A stretch of 64,000 bases of DNA from JAGNHN01 sp964590645 (GCA_964590645.1 CAZPYJ010000009.1:1-64000); one strand, 5' to 3'. Counted from the stretch's first letter, positions 50,129 to 59,400 are shown. The notes: generated by a model from the letters alone, not told the origin. Translations and numbers: made by a program.

Positions 50129-51016
50129 ATGGGGATGGCAGTATGGGATAACTTCTTGGATTACCTTAGCGACCAGAAGCGTTACTCTTCACATACGCTC
50201 AAAGCTTATCAAAATGACCTGAGAGGCTTTTTTTCCTTCCTTCATTCGCAATATCAAATATCAGAACCGGAATTGGTCGTGCGGGATATGCTTAGATCAT
50301 ATATCGTTTTTTTACTTGATCAGGGATTATCACGACGCAGCGTTCATCGCAAGTTTTCCTGTATAAAATCCTATTACAACTGGCTCCGGAAGTTTCAGGG
50401 GCTGAGCGTTCAGCCCACCGAAGGCCTCAGTTTGCCTCCCTCCCCCAGGGAGCTGCCCGCCTTTGTGAGCCTGGAAGCAATGCAGAATCTGATTCCCCTG
50501 CTTCCTGAAGCAGAGGATTACCCTTCTGCCCGCAACCGAAGCCTGATTTTGTTGTTGTATGGCAGTGGGATGAGGGTGTCAGAGCTTTGCGGACTTCAGA
50601 CAGGCGATGTAATGCTATCTCAGAATGTGATCCGGGTGACGGGAAAGCGGAATAAGCAACGCGATATCCCTTTGGGGAATATCCTGGCAGGTATCCTGGA
50701 GTCTTATCTGCATTGGCGAACAAACTATACAGCCTCTTCAGAGGCATTGTTTCTAACAGACAGGGGTAAGCCTGTTTATCCGCGCTGGGTTTATTCTCTG
50801 GTGAAGAAGTGGCTGGGAATGGTCACTACCCAGCAAAAAAGAAGTCCGCATTCCCTGCGCCATAGCTTTGCTACCCATATGCTGAATGCAGGGGCCGACC
50901 TGAATGCAATCAAAGAAATCCTGGGCCACTCAAGCCTCGCGGCAACGCAGGTATATACACACAATACCATTGAAAAGCTCAGGAGAGTGTATCAACAAGC
51001 CCATCCACGGGCATAG
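50129..51016 (+). CDS. Tyrosine recombinase XerC/XerD
   Basis: This site-specific recombinase of 295 residues most likely resolves chromosome dimers at dif. The N-terminal SAM-like domain (residues 5-90, HTLKAYQNDLRGFFSFL) precedes the catalytic domain with all active-site residues: Arg149 (GSGMRVSELCG), Lys173 (TGKRNKQRDIPL), His241 and Arg244 (SPHSLRHSFATHML), His267 (LGHSSL) and the nucleophile Tyr276 (ATQVYTH). Bacteroidota usually carry XerC and XerD; I cannot say which this is. It is next to rpsU and hpf, a common Bacteroidota neighbourhood, so it is chromosomal rather than from a mobile element. Confidence 0.94.
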   Translation: MGMAVWDNFLDYLSDQKRYSSHTLKAYQNDLRGFFSFLHSQYQISEPELVVRDMLRSYIVFLLDQGLSRRSVHRKFSCIKSYYNWLRKFQGLSVQPTEGLSLPPSPRELPAFVSLEAMQNLIPLLPEAEDYPSARNRSLILLLYGSGMRVSELCGLQTGDVMLSQNVIRVTGKRNKQRDIPLGNILAGILESYLHWRTNYTASSEALFLTDRGKPVYPRWVYSLVKKWLGMVTTQQKRSPHSLRHSFATHMLNAGADLNAIKEILGHSSLAATQVYTHNTIEKLRRVYQQAHPRA

Positions 51017-51028
51017 AAAGGAGGTAAT

Positions 51029-51328
51029 ATGAAAGTGAACATCAATGCTGTGCGCTTTAAAGCCGATCAAAAGCTGGAAGACTTTATCAATGAGAAAGTC
51101 GGAAAGCTAAGTACCTATTACGAAGGGGTAATTGGCAGTGAAGTAACCTTAAAGCTGGAGAACCACGAAAAAGTCAAAACCAAGGTGGCTGAAATTCGAT
51201 TGATGATCAAGGGTTACGATCTTTTTGCCAAGAAGGAGAGTTCCACTTTTGAGGAAGCTACAGATACCGCTGTGGAAGCCTTGCGCCGACAATTGCGCAA
51301 GCATAAGGATAAATTGAGGTCGCGGTAA
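51029..51328 (+). CDS. hpf: Ribosome hibernation promoting factor / translation inhibitor (short form)
   Basis: It is predicted to bind the decoding centre of idle ribosomes and store them. The 99 residues match the short HPF/YfiA form with no C-terminal dimerisation domain: MKVNINAVRFKADQKLEDFI at the start, the segment VTLKLENHEKVKTKVAEIRL and a basic end (RRQLRKHKDKLRSR). It starts 12 bases after the recombinase stop, behind an AGGAGG-type Shine-Dalgarno sequence (GAAAGGAGGTAAT), which is unusual for a Bacteroidota gene. It is followed by a terminator that overlaps the tRNA promoter. Confidence 0.93.
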   Translation: MKVNINAVRFKADQKLEDFINEKVGKLSTYYEGVIGSEVTLKLENHEKVKTKVAEIRLMIKGYDLFAKKESSTFEEATDTAVEALRRQLRKHKDKLRSR

Positions 51329-51344
51329 AAAAAATACCAAATCG

Positions 51345-51375
51345 TTTGTTCGATTTTAAAGTTTTTATACCTTTG
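51345..51375 (+). promoter_or_regulatory. Promoter of the tRNA-tuf operon
   Basis: TTTG (51345-51348), a 19-base spacer and TACCTTTG (51368-51375) match the Bacteroidota consensus exactly. The predicted transcription start falls inside the adjoining hairpin. Confidence 0.85.
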
Positions 51376-51407
51376 CAGTCCCTTTTCATAAAGGGGCTGC
51401 TTTTTTT
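51376..51407 (+). terminator. Intrinsic terminator of hpf overlapping the tRNA operon start
   Basis: CAGTCCCTTT and AAAGGGGCTG form a ten-pair stem (one G-T) with a four-base loop, followed by CTTTTTTT. It lies 48 bases after hpf and directly against the -7 element of the tRNA promoter. Confidence 0.8.
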
Positions 51408-51420
51408 AGCACATTGACAG

Positions 51421-51493
51421 GCCTATGTAGCTCAGCTGGTAGAGCAGCTGATTTGTAATCAGCCGGTCGGCGGTTCGAGTCCGTCCATAGGCT
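51421..51493 (+). tRNA. tRNA-Thr(TGT)
   Basis: The acceptor arms GCCTATG and CATAGGC pair fully. The anticodon arm is GCTGA-TTTGTAA-TCAGC with anticodon TGT at 51454-51456, reading ACA and other ACN codons. The T arm contains GGTTCGAGTCC. CCA is not encoded. It is the first gene of the conserved Thr-Tyr-Gly-Thr-tuf cluster. Confidence 0.97.
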
Positions 51494-51526
51494 CGCGTTC
51501 TTAGACATCATTTAGATTGATAATTT

Positions 51527-51609
51527 GGGGAGATTCCAGAGTGGCCAAATGGGGCAGACTGTAAATCTGTTGGCGTACGCCTTCGGAGGTTCGAATCCTC
51601 CTCTCCCCA
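51527..51609 (+). tRNA. tRNA-Tyr(GTA)
   Basis: The acceptor arms GGGGAGA and TCTCCCC pair. The anticodon loop CTGTAAA carries GTA at 51561-51563. A long variable arm (about 13 bases, GGCGTACGCC) gives the class II shape expected for bacterial tRNA-Tyr, 83 bases in all. CCA is not encoded. Confidence 0.96.
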
Positions 51610-51624
51610 CACAATATATCACCA

Positions 51625-51697
51625 GCGGAAATAGCTCATCCGGTAGAGCGACAGCCTTCCAAGCTGTAGGTGGCGGGTTCGAGTCCCGTTTTCCGCT
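51625..51697 (+). tRNA. tRNA-Gly(TCC)
   Basis: The acceptor arms GCGGAAA and TTTCCGC pair. The anticodon arm is ACAGC-CTTCCAA-GCTGT with anticodon TCC at 51658-51660. The T arm contains GGTTCGAGTCC. CCA is not encoded. Confidence 0.97.
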
Positions 51698-51739
51698 CAG
51701 TTCTTTGAAGGGCCTGAGTGCCTGAATTCGAAATAATTA

Positions 51740-51783
51740 CAAAAGCTTTTCGGAGCCCATTGCCGGACACCGGAAGGCTTTTG
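51740..51783 (+). other. Long hairpin between tRNA-Gly and tRNA-Thr
   Basis: CAAAAGCTTTTCGG and CCGGAAGGCTTTTG pair over 14 bases with two G-T pairs, with a 16-base loop. No T-run follows. It lies in a 95-base spacer within the tRNA operon and may be a processing signal or partial attenuator. Confidence 0.6.
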
Positions 51784-51792
51784 TGGGATTCA

Positions 51793-51867
<75 letters not shown>

Positions 51868-51910
51868 GTTTTTTAAACAATTAATTACTCAATTTTAATA
51901 CTTAAGCGAA

Positions 51911-53098
51911 ATGGCTAAGGAAAAATTCGATCGGTCGAAACCGCACGTGAACATCGGGACCATTGGTCACGTTGACCACGGTAAAACGACCCTCACCGCT
52001 GCCATCACCCTGGTGCTGGCCGATGCAGGTCTTTCAGAGTTCAAATCTTTTGACTCTATCGACAATGCCCCCGAAGAAAAAGAAAGGGGTATTACTATTA
52101 ACACTGCCCACGTGGAGTACCAGACGATGAACCGTCACTATGCGCACGTGGACTGCCCCGGTCACGCTGACTACGTTAAGAATATGGTTACCGGTGCTGC
52201 CCAGATGGACGGCGCCATCCTGGTGGTAGCTGCCACAGACGGTCCGATGCCCCAGACCCGCGAACATATCCTGCTCGCTCGTCAGGTAGGCGTTCCCCGT
52301 ATGGTCGTCTATATGAACAAATGTGATATGGTCGATGATGAGGAGTTGCTCGAGCTGGTTGAAATGGAAATCCGCGAGTTGCTCTCATTCTACGAGTTTG
52401 ATGGGGACAATGTACCAGTCATCCGGGGTTCCGCCCTGGGCGCCCTGAACAAAGAACCCAAATGGGTTCCCACTATTATGGAGCTGATGGATGCCGTGGA
52501 TAGCTATGTTCCCCTGCCTCCCCGCGACGTGGATAAGCCCTTCCTTATGCCTGTGGAAGACGTATTCTCCATTACCGGCCGTGGAACCGTAGCCACCGGT
52601 AGGATTGAAACAGGTGTCATCAATAGTGGTGATCCTGTGGACATTATCGGTATGGGTGCGGAAAAACTCAAGAGCGTGGTAACCGGAGTGGAAATGTTCC
52701 GTAAGATTCTCGACAGGGGCGAAGCCGGCGACAATTCCGGTCTGCTGCTCAGGGGGATCGACAAGAATGAGATCCGCCGCGGAATGGTTATTGCCAAGCC
52801 AGGTTCAGTGAAACCGCACAGACACTTCAAGGCAGAGGTGTACATCCTGAAAAAAGAAGAAGGCGGCCGTCATACCCCCTTCCATAATAAATACCGTCCT
52901 CAGTTCTACTTCCGTACCACTGACGTAACGGGTGAGATTCATCTGCCGGAAGGCGTTGAGATGGTGATGCCCGGTGACAACCTCGGGGTTGAAGTGAAAC
53001 TGATCAACGACATCGCTATGAACAAAGGGCTTCGCTTTGCTATCCGTGAAGGTGGCCGTACTGTAGGTGCCGGACAGGTTACAGAGATTATTGAATAA
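51911..53098 (+). CDS. tuf: Elongation factor Tu
   Basis: This GTPase brings aminoacyl-tRNA to the ribosome. The 395 residues show the P-loop GHVDHGKTTL near residue 19, switch II DCPGHADYVK near 81 and base-recognition NKCD near 136, then domains 2 and 3 (GRGTVATGRIETG, AGQVTEIIE at the end). The codon choice is strongly biased, as expected for an abundant protein. It sits between tRNA-Thr(GGT) and tRNA-Trp with no visible promoter of its own, so it is probably made from the tRNA operon promoter. Confidence 0.99.
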   Translation: MAKEKFDRSKPHVNIGTIGHVDHGKTTLTAAITLVLADAGLSEFKSFDSIDNAPEEKERGITINTAHVEYQTMNRHYAHVDCPGHADYVKNMVTGAAQMDGAILVVAATDGPMPQTREHILLARQVGVPRMVVYMNKCDMVDDEELLELVEMEIRELLSFYEFDGDNVPVIRGSALGALNKEPKWVPTIMELMDAVDSYVPLPPRDVDKPFLMPVEDVFSITGRGTVATGRIETGVINSGDPVDIIGMGAEKLKSVVTGVEMFRKILDRGEAGDNSGLLLRGIDKNEIRRGMVIAKPGSVKPHRHFKAEVYILKKEEGGRHTPFHNKYRPQFYFRTTDVTGEIHLPEGVEMVMPGDNLGVEVKLINDIAMNKGLRFAIREGGRTVGAGQVTEIIE

Positions 53099-53181
53099 TT
53101 GAATATTAACGCGTTTTCGGGAATGCACAGACAGGCAGGACTGCTCCCTGCCTGTCCGTGTGAACCGGAAGCTTTACACAA

Positions 53182-53254
53182 ACGGGTGTAGCTCAATTGG
53201 TAGAGTAGTGGTCTCCAAAACCATTGGCTGTGGGTTCGAGTCCTACCACCCGTG
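53182..53254 (+). tRNA. tRNA-Trp(CCA)
   Basis: The acceptor arms ACGGGTG and CACCCGT pair. The anticodon loop CTCCAAA carries CCA at 53215-53217. The T arm contains GGGTTCGAGTCC. Its position between tuf and secE is the conserved arrangement. Confidence 0.97.
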
Positions 53255-53271
53255 CAAAACAATCACTCACA

Positions 53272-53469
53272 ATGGCAAAGTTCAGATTGAAGGAGTATGC
53301 CAGGGAAAGCTATGATGAACTCATCAATAAAGTTTCCTGGCCCACCTGGAGCGAGCTCCAGAACAGTGCTGTAGTTGTATCCGTTGCTTCCCTAATAATA
53401 GCCGCAGTGGTCTATTTGATGGATATCAGCTTCAGTACCCTCCTGAAAGAGTTTTACAAACTCTTCTGA
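53272..53469 (+). CDS. secE: Preprotein translocase subunit SecE
   Basis: This is the small clamp subunit of the SecYEG channel. It has 65 residues with an amphipathic helix (YARESYDELINKVSWPTWSE, with the V-x-W-P motif typical of SecE) and one membrane segment (AVVVSVASLIIAAVVYLMD). The ATG at 53272 is chosen because upstream in-frame codons lie inside tRNA-Trp. It is followed by nusG as usual. Confidence 0.96.
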   Translation: MAKFRLKEYARESYDELINKVSWPTWSELQNSAVVVSVASLIIAAVVYLMDISFSTLLKEFYKLF

Positions 53470-53524
53470 GATTTGTCCATTGTCTGATCAGGATGCACTA
53501 TCCTGTCAACTCCTGAATGTAGGT

Positions 53525-54067
53525 ATGAGCCAAGAAGTTAAAAAGTGGTACGTCGTCCGGGCGATCAGCGGCAGCGAGAAAAAGGTAAAACAATACCTTG
53601 AAAGTGAAATCAGCCGTCTGAAGCTGGAGGATTTTATTACACAGGTGCTTATCCCTACCGAAAAAGTGTATCAGGTTCGCAATGGCAAGAAAGTCAGTAA
53701 GGAAAGGAATTATTTTCCTGGATACGTACTGATCGAAGCCATTCTGGCCGGTGAAATTCCCCACATTATTCGTAGTGTGCCGAATGTCATCGGGTTCCTG
53801 GGCTCAAAAGGTGAACCGGAACCTTTGCGCCCTTCAGAAGTCAACCGCATCCTCGGAAAAGTGGATGAGCTGGCTGAACAGGGTGAAGAGGTGAGCGTTC
53901 CATTCATTGTAGGAGAGACGGTCAAAGTGATTGACGGCCCGTTTAACAGTTTCTCAGGGGTGATAGAGGAAATCAATGAGGAGAAGAAAAAGCTGAAGGT
54001 TATGGTTAAGATCTTCGGCCGAAAAACCCCCCTGGAACTCAGTTTTATGCAGGTCGAAAAAGAATAG
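53525..54067 (+). CDS. nusG: Transcription termination/antitermination factor NusG
   Basis: This RNA polymerase cofactor controls pausing and couples transcription to translation and Rho. The 180 residues contain the NGN domain (KWYVVRAISGSEKKVKQYLE at the start, NYFPGYVLIEA near 72) and the KOW domain (ETVKVIDGPFNSFSGVIEE near 127). The ATG at 53525 gives the normal start; an in-frame TTG at 53480 is not needed. It precedes rplK. Confidence 0.97.
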   Translation: MSQEVKKWYVVRAISGSEKKVKQYLESEISRLKLEDFITQVLIPTEKVYQVRNGKKVSKERNYFPGYVLIEAILAGEIPHIIRSVPNVIGFLGSKGEPEPLRPSEVNRILGKVDELAEQGEEVSVPFIVGETVKVIDGPFNSFSGVIEEINEEKKKLKVMVKIFGRKTPLELSFMQVEKE

Positions 54068-54134
54068 TGTATCCGGACTGTCTACGGTCGCAGATAGTCT
54101 TGCAGTGTAAAACACATTAAATCTGCAAACGAAA

Positions 54135-54584
54135 ATGGCAAAAGAAGTCAGCGGAATGATTAAGTTGCAGATCAAGGGGGGAGCTGCGAACCCGTCTCCA
54201 CCAGTTGGTCCGGCACTGGGTGCCAAAGGGATCAACATTATGGAGTTCTGTAAGCAGTTCAATGCCCGTACCCAGGAGAATGCCGGTAAAGTCTTACCGG
54301 TTATTATCACGGTGTACAAGGACAAGTCCTTTGATTTTATTATCAAGACTCCGCCAGTTGCCGTACAGCTAATGGAAGCCGCCAAGATCCAGAAAGGATC
54401 TGCTGAATCCAACCGTAGCAAGGTAGCCAGCATCAGCTGGGATCAGGTACAAACCATCGCGGAAGCGAAAATGGTAGACCTGAACGCCTTTACTGTGGAT
54501 TCTGCTATGCGGATGGTAGCAGGTACAGCGAGGAGTATGGGTATCACCATCAAAGGAACCCCTCCTTTTTCAAAGAATAATTAA
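54135..54584 (+). CDS. rplK: 50S ribosomal protein L11
   Basis: This protein forms the GTPase-associated centre with 23S rRNA and the L10-L12 stalk. The 149 residues include the family segments LQIKGGAANPSPPVGPALGA near the start and GSAESNRSKVASISWDQVQ near 95, and the end GTARSMGITIKG. It begins the L11-L1 pair. Confidence 0.99.
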   Translation: MAKEVSGMIKLQIKGGAANPSPPVGPALGAKGINIMEFCKQFNARTQENAGKVLPVIITVYKDKSFDFIIKTPPVAVQLMEAAKIQKGSAESNRSKVASISWDQVQTIAEAKMVDLNAFTVDSAMRMVAGTARSMGITIKGTPPFSKNN

Positions 54585-54620
54585 GGGCACTGGAAGCCGA
54601 ACTACGTTAACCTTTTAACT

Positions 54621-55319
54621 ATGGGAAAACTAACGAAAGCCAGAAAACAAGTTCTGGATAAGTTTGACAAGAATGCGTTCTACCCGCTTCCGGAAGCAGT
54701 TAAGGTCGTGAAAAACATATCTACCACCAAATTCGACGCATCCGTAGATCTGGATGTCCGCCTTGGCGTAGATCCCCGCAAAGCCAATCAAATGGTGCGC
54801 GGCACGGTCACCCTGCCACACGGAACCGGGAAAACCATCCGGGTGTTGGTGCTCTGTACTCCAGATAAGGAAGATGAAGCGAAAGCCGCCGGCGCCGATT
54901 TTGTCGGACTCGATGAGTACGTCGAGAAGATAAAGAAGGGCTGGGTGGATTTTGATGTGGTCATCACAATGCCCCCGATTATGCCAAAAGTTGGCCCCCT
55001 GGGACGAATCCTCGGACCCCGTGGCCTGATGCCAAACCCCAAAACGGGTACGGTTACAATGGATGTCGGGAAAGCCGTCGAAGATGTGAAAGCCGGAAAA
55101 ATCGACTTTAAAGTCGATAAGTACGGAATCATTCACGCCTCCGTAGGTAAGGTATCTTTCGATGAAAGTAAATTGGTGGAAAATGCTAGGGAGTTGCTCT
55201 CAACGATCAACAAATTGAAGCCCGCAGCCGCCAAAGGTACCTATGTGAGAAGCATCTATCTGTCCAGCACAATGGGCCCGGGTATTCGCGTTGAATCCAA
55301 ACAGGCTGGTGCGAACTAA
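54621..55319 (+). CDS. rplA: 50S ribosomal protein L1
   Basis: This protein forms the mobile L1 stalk and in many bacteria represses its own operon by binding mRNA. The 232 residues include GTVTLPHGTGKTIRVLVL, the segment MPKVGPLGRILGPRGLMPNP and GTYVRSIYLSSTMGPGIRV near the end. No L1-type binding structure was identified by eye in the rplK leader. Confidence 0.99.
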   Translation: MGKLTKARKQVLDKFDKNAFYPLPEAVKVVKNISTTKFDASVDLDVRLGVDPRKANQMVRGTVTLPHGTGKTIRVLVLCTPDKEDEAKAAGADFVGLDEYVEKIKKGWVDFDVVITMPPIMPKVGPLGRILGPRGLMPNPKTGTVTMDVGKAVEDVKAGKIDFKVDKYGIIHASVGKVSFDESKLVENARELLSTINKLKPAAAKGTYVRSIYLSSTMGPGIRVESKQAGAN

Positions 55320-55354
55320 TTGTTGAGTGATGAATCTAAACTGGGATTAAGTTT

Positions 55355-55876
55355 ATGAAACCAGAAGCAAAAGTAAAATTGATCGATTCGCTCGCAGAGC
55401 AACTCAGCAATAATGAGACGATCTATCTGGCCGATATTTCGGAACTGGATGCGGAAAAGACCTCAAAGCTGAGAAGACTCTGCTTTAAGCGGAATATCAA
55501 GCTGATGGTGGTTAAAAATACCCTTCTCAAAATTGCGATGGATCGCAGTGAAAAGGACTTTGAACCACTGTACGATGTGCTGAAAGGCCCCACCTCCCTG
55601 ATGTTTGGAGAAGCAGGTAATGCCCCCGCCAAACTTATCAAGGAGTTCAGGAAAGAACACGACCGTCCTATCCTGAAGGGAGCATACGTGATGGAAGATA
55701 CCTATGTGGGCGATAATCAACTCGAAAACCTGGTCAATATCAAGTCCAGAGACGAGCTGATCGCCGACCTGATCTTCCTGCTGCAATCCCCGATGCTCAG
55801 TGTACTCGGATCCTTGCAGTCAGGCGGAAATACCATCCACGGCGTATTGCAAACCTTATCAGAGAAACCGGAGTAA
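55355..55876 (+). CDS. rplJ: 50S ribosomal protein L10
   Basis: This is the base of the ribosomal stalk, holding L7/L12 dimers on a C-terminal helix. The 173 residues include the RNA-binding part (ETIYLADISELDAEKTSKLR, RNIKLMVVKNTLLKIAM) and a C-terminal helical end (LGSLQSGGNTIHGVLQTLSE). The leader of 35 bases is too short to hold the long L10-binding structure seen in other bacteria. Confidence 0.98.
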   Translation: MKPEAKVKLIDSLAEQLSNNETIYLADISELDAEKTSKLRRLCFKRNIKLMVVKNTLLKIAMDRSEKDFEPLYDVLKGPTSLMFGEAGNAPAKLIKEFRKEHDRPILKGAYVMEDTYVGDNQLENLVNIKSRDELIADLIFLLQSPMLSVLGSLQSGGNTIHGVLQTLSEKPE

Positions 55877-55929
55877 TCAATAACCGAAGAGTAATCATTG
55901 ATTTTTTCAACAACTAAACAAGAATAGAA

Positions 55930-56304
55930 ATGGCAGATCTTAAAGCTCTTGCTGAACAACTGGTAAACCTGACGGTGAAGGATGTCAAAGAATTGGCAGA
56001 TATCCTGAAGGATGAATACGGAATCGAGCCGGCCGCCGCCGCCGTTGCCGTTGCAGGCCCGGCCGCCGAAGGAGGTGCAGTCCAGGAGGAACAAACCGCC
56101 TTTGACGTGATCCTCAAAGCCGCCGGACAATCCAAACTGGCTGTAGTTAAGCTGGTGAAAGAACTTACTTCTCTTGGCCTGAAAGAAGCCAAAGAATTGG
56201 TTGACTCCGCCCCCAAAGCCATCAAGGAAGGCGTTACCAAAGACGAAGCTGAAGCACTTAAATCTCAACTCGAGGAAGCCGGTGCAGAAGTGGAAGTCAA
56301 GTAA
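55930..56304 (+). CDS. rplL: 50S ribosomal protein L7/L12
   Basis: This is the multicopy stalk protein that recruits translation GTPases. The 124 residues show the N-terminal dimerisation helix pair, an Ala-rich hinge (PAAAAVAVAGPAAEGGAV) and the C-terminal domain (FDVILKAAGQSKLAVVKLVK, GLKEAKELVDSAPKAIKEGV). A large hairpin follows before rpoB. Confidence 0.99.
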   Translation: MADLKALAEQLVNLTVKDVKELADILKDEYGIEPAAAAVAVAGPAAEGGAVQEEQTAFDVILKAAGQSKLAVVKLVKELTSLGLKEAKELVDSAPKAIKEGVTKDEAEALKSQLEEAGAEVEVK

Positions 56305-56326
56305 GTCAAGACGTTCAGGATTGAAT

Positions 56327-56375
56327 ACGAGTGATAGGCTTCCTCCGGCCCTGGTCGGGGAAGTCTATGACTCGT
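56327..56375 (+). promoter_or_regulatory. Large hairpin between rplL and rpoB
   Basis: ACGAGT/ACTCGT, ATAG/CTAT and CTTCCTC/GGGGAAG are nested arms separated by single-base mismatches, forming a 49-base hairpin with an 11-base loop. It is 22 bases after rplL and 25 before the rpoB ATG, with a run of seven T at 56391-56397 a little further on. In E. coli the same gap holds an attenuator and an RNase III site; a similar role here is inferred. Confidence 0.65.
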
Positions 56376-56400
56376 TTAATGCATACGGTGTTTTTTTGGA

Positions 56401-59400
56401 ATGTCGATAACCCCGCCCGAACCCCGTTCAGGCAAAAATGATAAAACCTTGGCAGTACAGACAAGCGAACGGATCAGCTTCGCATCCGCAAAAATCAATA
56501 CCGAATATCCTGATTTTCTTGATATTCAATTACAATCTTTTCAAGATTTTTTCCAACTCGAAACAAACCCCGAAGACCGCTCCAATGAGGGCCTCTTCAA
56601 AGTTTTTTCCGAGAATTTTCCCATCACCGATGCCAGAAACAACTTTGTCCTTGAGTTTCTGGACTATTTCGTGGATCCCCCCAGATACAGCATCCCAGAA
56701 TGTATAGAAAGAGGCCTCACCTACAGCGTGCCCCTGAAGGCCAAACTGAAACTGTATTGTACCGACCCCGAACACGAAGACTTTGAAACCATCATTCAGG
56801 ATGTCTACCTGGGAATGATCCCCTATATGACTCCCGGAGGTACCTTCGTCATCAATGGCGCCGAAAGAGTCGTCGTCAGCCAACTCCATCGCTCCCCGGG
56901 CGTTTTCTTCGGTACCAGCCGTCACGCAAACGGAACCCAACTCTACTCCGCCCGAATTATCCCCTTTAAGGGATCCTGGATGGAGTTCACTACCGACATC
57001 AATAATGTGATGTATGCCTACATCGACCGAAAGAAAAAACTCCCTGTAACCACCCTGCTCAGGGCTATCGGATTCGAAAGTGACAAAGAAATTCTGGAAA
57101 TATTCGACCTGGCCCAGGAAATCAAGGTAAGCAAAACCGGCCTGAAGAAAGTCCTCGGCCAACGCCTGGCAGCCCGGGTGGTGCGCTCCTGGATCGAAGA
57201 TTTTGTGGATGAAGATACCGGTGAGGTGGTCTCCATCGAACGTACCGAAGTGATCATCGACAGGGAAACTATTCTGGAAGCCCAGCATATTGATATGATC
57301 CTCGATGCCGGGATCAAAACCATCCTCCTGCATAAGGATGAAGACAATATCGACTACTCCATCATCTTCAATACCCTCCAAAAGGATACCGCCAACTCTG
57401 AAAAAGAAGCCGTAGAATATATCTACCGCCAGCTCAGGAATGCCGAACCCCCCGACGAAGAAACGGCAAGGGGCATCATCGACAAACTCTTCTTTTCCGA
57501 TAAGCGCTACGACCTGGGAGATGTGGGCCGTTACAGAATCAACCGCAAACTGAACCTGAGCACCGCCCTGGATACCAAAGTGCTTACCAAGGAAGACATC
57601 ATTCATATTATCCGCCATCTGATCGAACTGGTCAATGCCAAAGCGGAAGTAGATGATATTGACCACCTGAGCAATCGCCGTGTCCGCACGGTAGGGGAAC
57701 AACTCTATAGCCAGTTTGGGGTCGGCCTTGCCCGTATGGCCCGAACCATTCGCGAGAGGATGAATGTGAGAGACAATGAGGTCTTCACGCCAACAGATCT
57801 GATCAACGCAAAAACCCTCTCCTCTGTGATTAATTCGTTCTTCGGAACGAACCAGCTTTCGCAGTTTATGGATCAGACCAACCCGCTTTCGGAGCTGACG
57901 CATAAACGCCGAATCTCTGCACTCGGACCAGGAGGTCTGTCCAGGGAAAGAGCCGGCTTCGAGGTGCGCGATGTGCATTATACCCACTATGGAAGGCTTT
58001 GTACAATCGAAACACCTGAAGGACCGAATATTGGACTTATTTCCTCGCTCTGCGTATATGCCAAGATCAACCGGCTGGGATTTATTGAAACGCCCTACCG
58101 CAAAGTGGTTGAAGGTCAGGTTCGCTTTGATACAGAACCCCTTTATCTCAGCGCCGAGGAGGAAGAGCATAAGATCATCGCCCAGGCTTCAACGCCTATC
58201 GGCGAGGATGGAAATTTGCTGAATGATAAAATTAAAGCCCGTTACCTGGCCGATTATCCTATCTCCGACCGGAGCGAAATCGACCTGGTAGATGTGGCCA
58301 CCAACCAGATCGCCTCGGTAGCCGCATCCCTGATTCCCTTCCTTGAGCACGACGATGCCAACCGTGCCTTGATGGGATCCAATATGATGCGGCAGGCCGT
58401 ACCCCTGCTTCAGTGTGACTCGCCCATCGTCGGAACCGGAATTGAAGGGCAGACTGCCCACGATTCAAGGGTACTGATTAATGCCGAAGGCGATGGCATC
58501 GTCGAGTACGTCGACTCGGATGAAATCGTCATCCGCTATTCCCGCGATGAGAATGAACGCCTGGTCAGTTTCGATGATGACATCAAACATTATGTCCTGA
58601 CCAAGTTCCAACGAACCAACCAGAATACCTCCATCACCCTGAAACCCATTGTCAGAAAGGGCGATAAGGTGCAAAAAGGCCAGGTTCTCTGCCAGGGATA
58701 TGCCACCGAAAAAGGCGAGCTGGCCCTCGGGAAGAACATTATGGTGGCCTTTATGCCCTGGAAAGGCTACAATTTTGAGGATGCCATCGTGGTATCCGAG
58801 CGACTGGTGCGCGAAGATGTCTTCACCTCCATCCATATCGAAGAATTTGTGATGGAAGTGCGCGATACCAAACGCGGGGTGGAAGAGCTTACCAATGATA
58901 TTCCCAATGTCAGCAATGAAGCCACTAAAGACCTGGATGAAAACGGACTCATCCGTATCGGGGCTGAAGTGAAGGAAGGGGATATCCTGATCGGCAAGAT
59001 CACGCCCAAGGGTGAAAGCGATCCAACTCCGGAAGAAAAACTGCTGCGAGCCATCTTCGGAGACAAAGCCGGTGATGTGAAGGATGCCTCTCTGAAAGCC
59101 CCTCCCTCAATGAAAGGGGTGGTCGTAGAAAAGAAACTCTTCTCCCGTGCCATCAAGGATAAGAAATCCAAAGCCCGGGAAAAGGAGATCATCGCCCAGC
59201 TGGAAGAAGAACACAACAGGGAAGTAGCCAAGCTGAAGAATAAGCTGGTCGACAAACTGATGGTGTTGGTGAGTGGCAAAACCTCCCAGGGTGTGTATAA
59301 CAATTATAAGGAAGAACTTATCCCTAAAAAGGTTAAGTTCACACAGAAACTCCTTCTGGGAATTGATTACACCGTCGTCAATCCAAACAAATGGACCGCC

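Noticed and set aside
50129..51016. An integrase marking a mobile element next to tRNA genes
   Set aside because: The protein looks like a housekeeping XerC/D, the neighbours are core genes in a conserved order, and no attachment-site duplication of a tRNA end was seen.
56530..58170. A 546-codon open frame antisense to rpoB
   Set aside because: rpoB on the other strand is unquestionable, and the antisense product has no recognisable feature.
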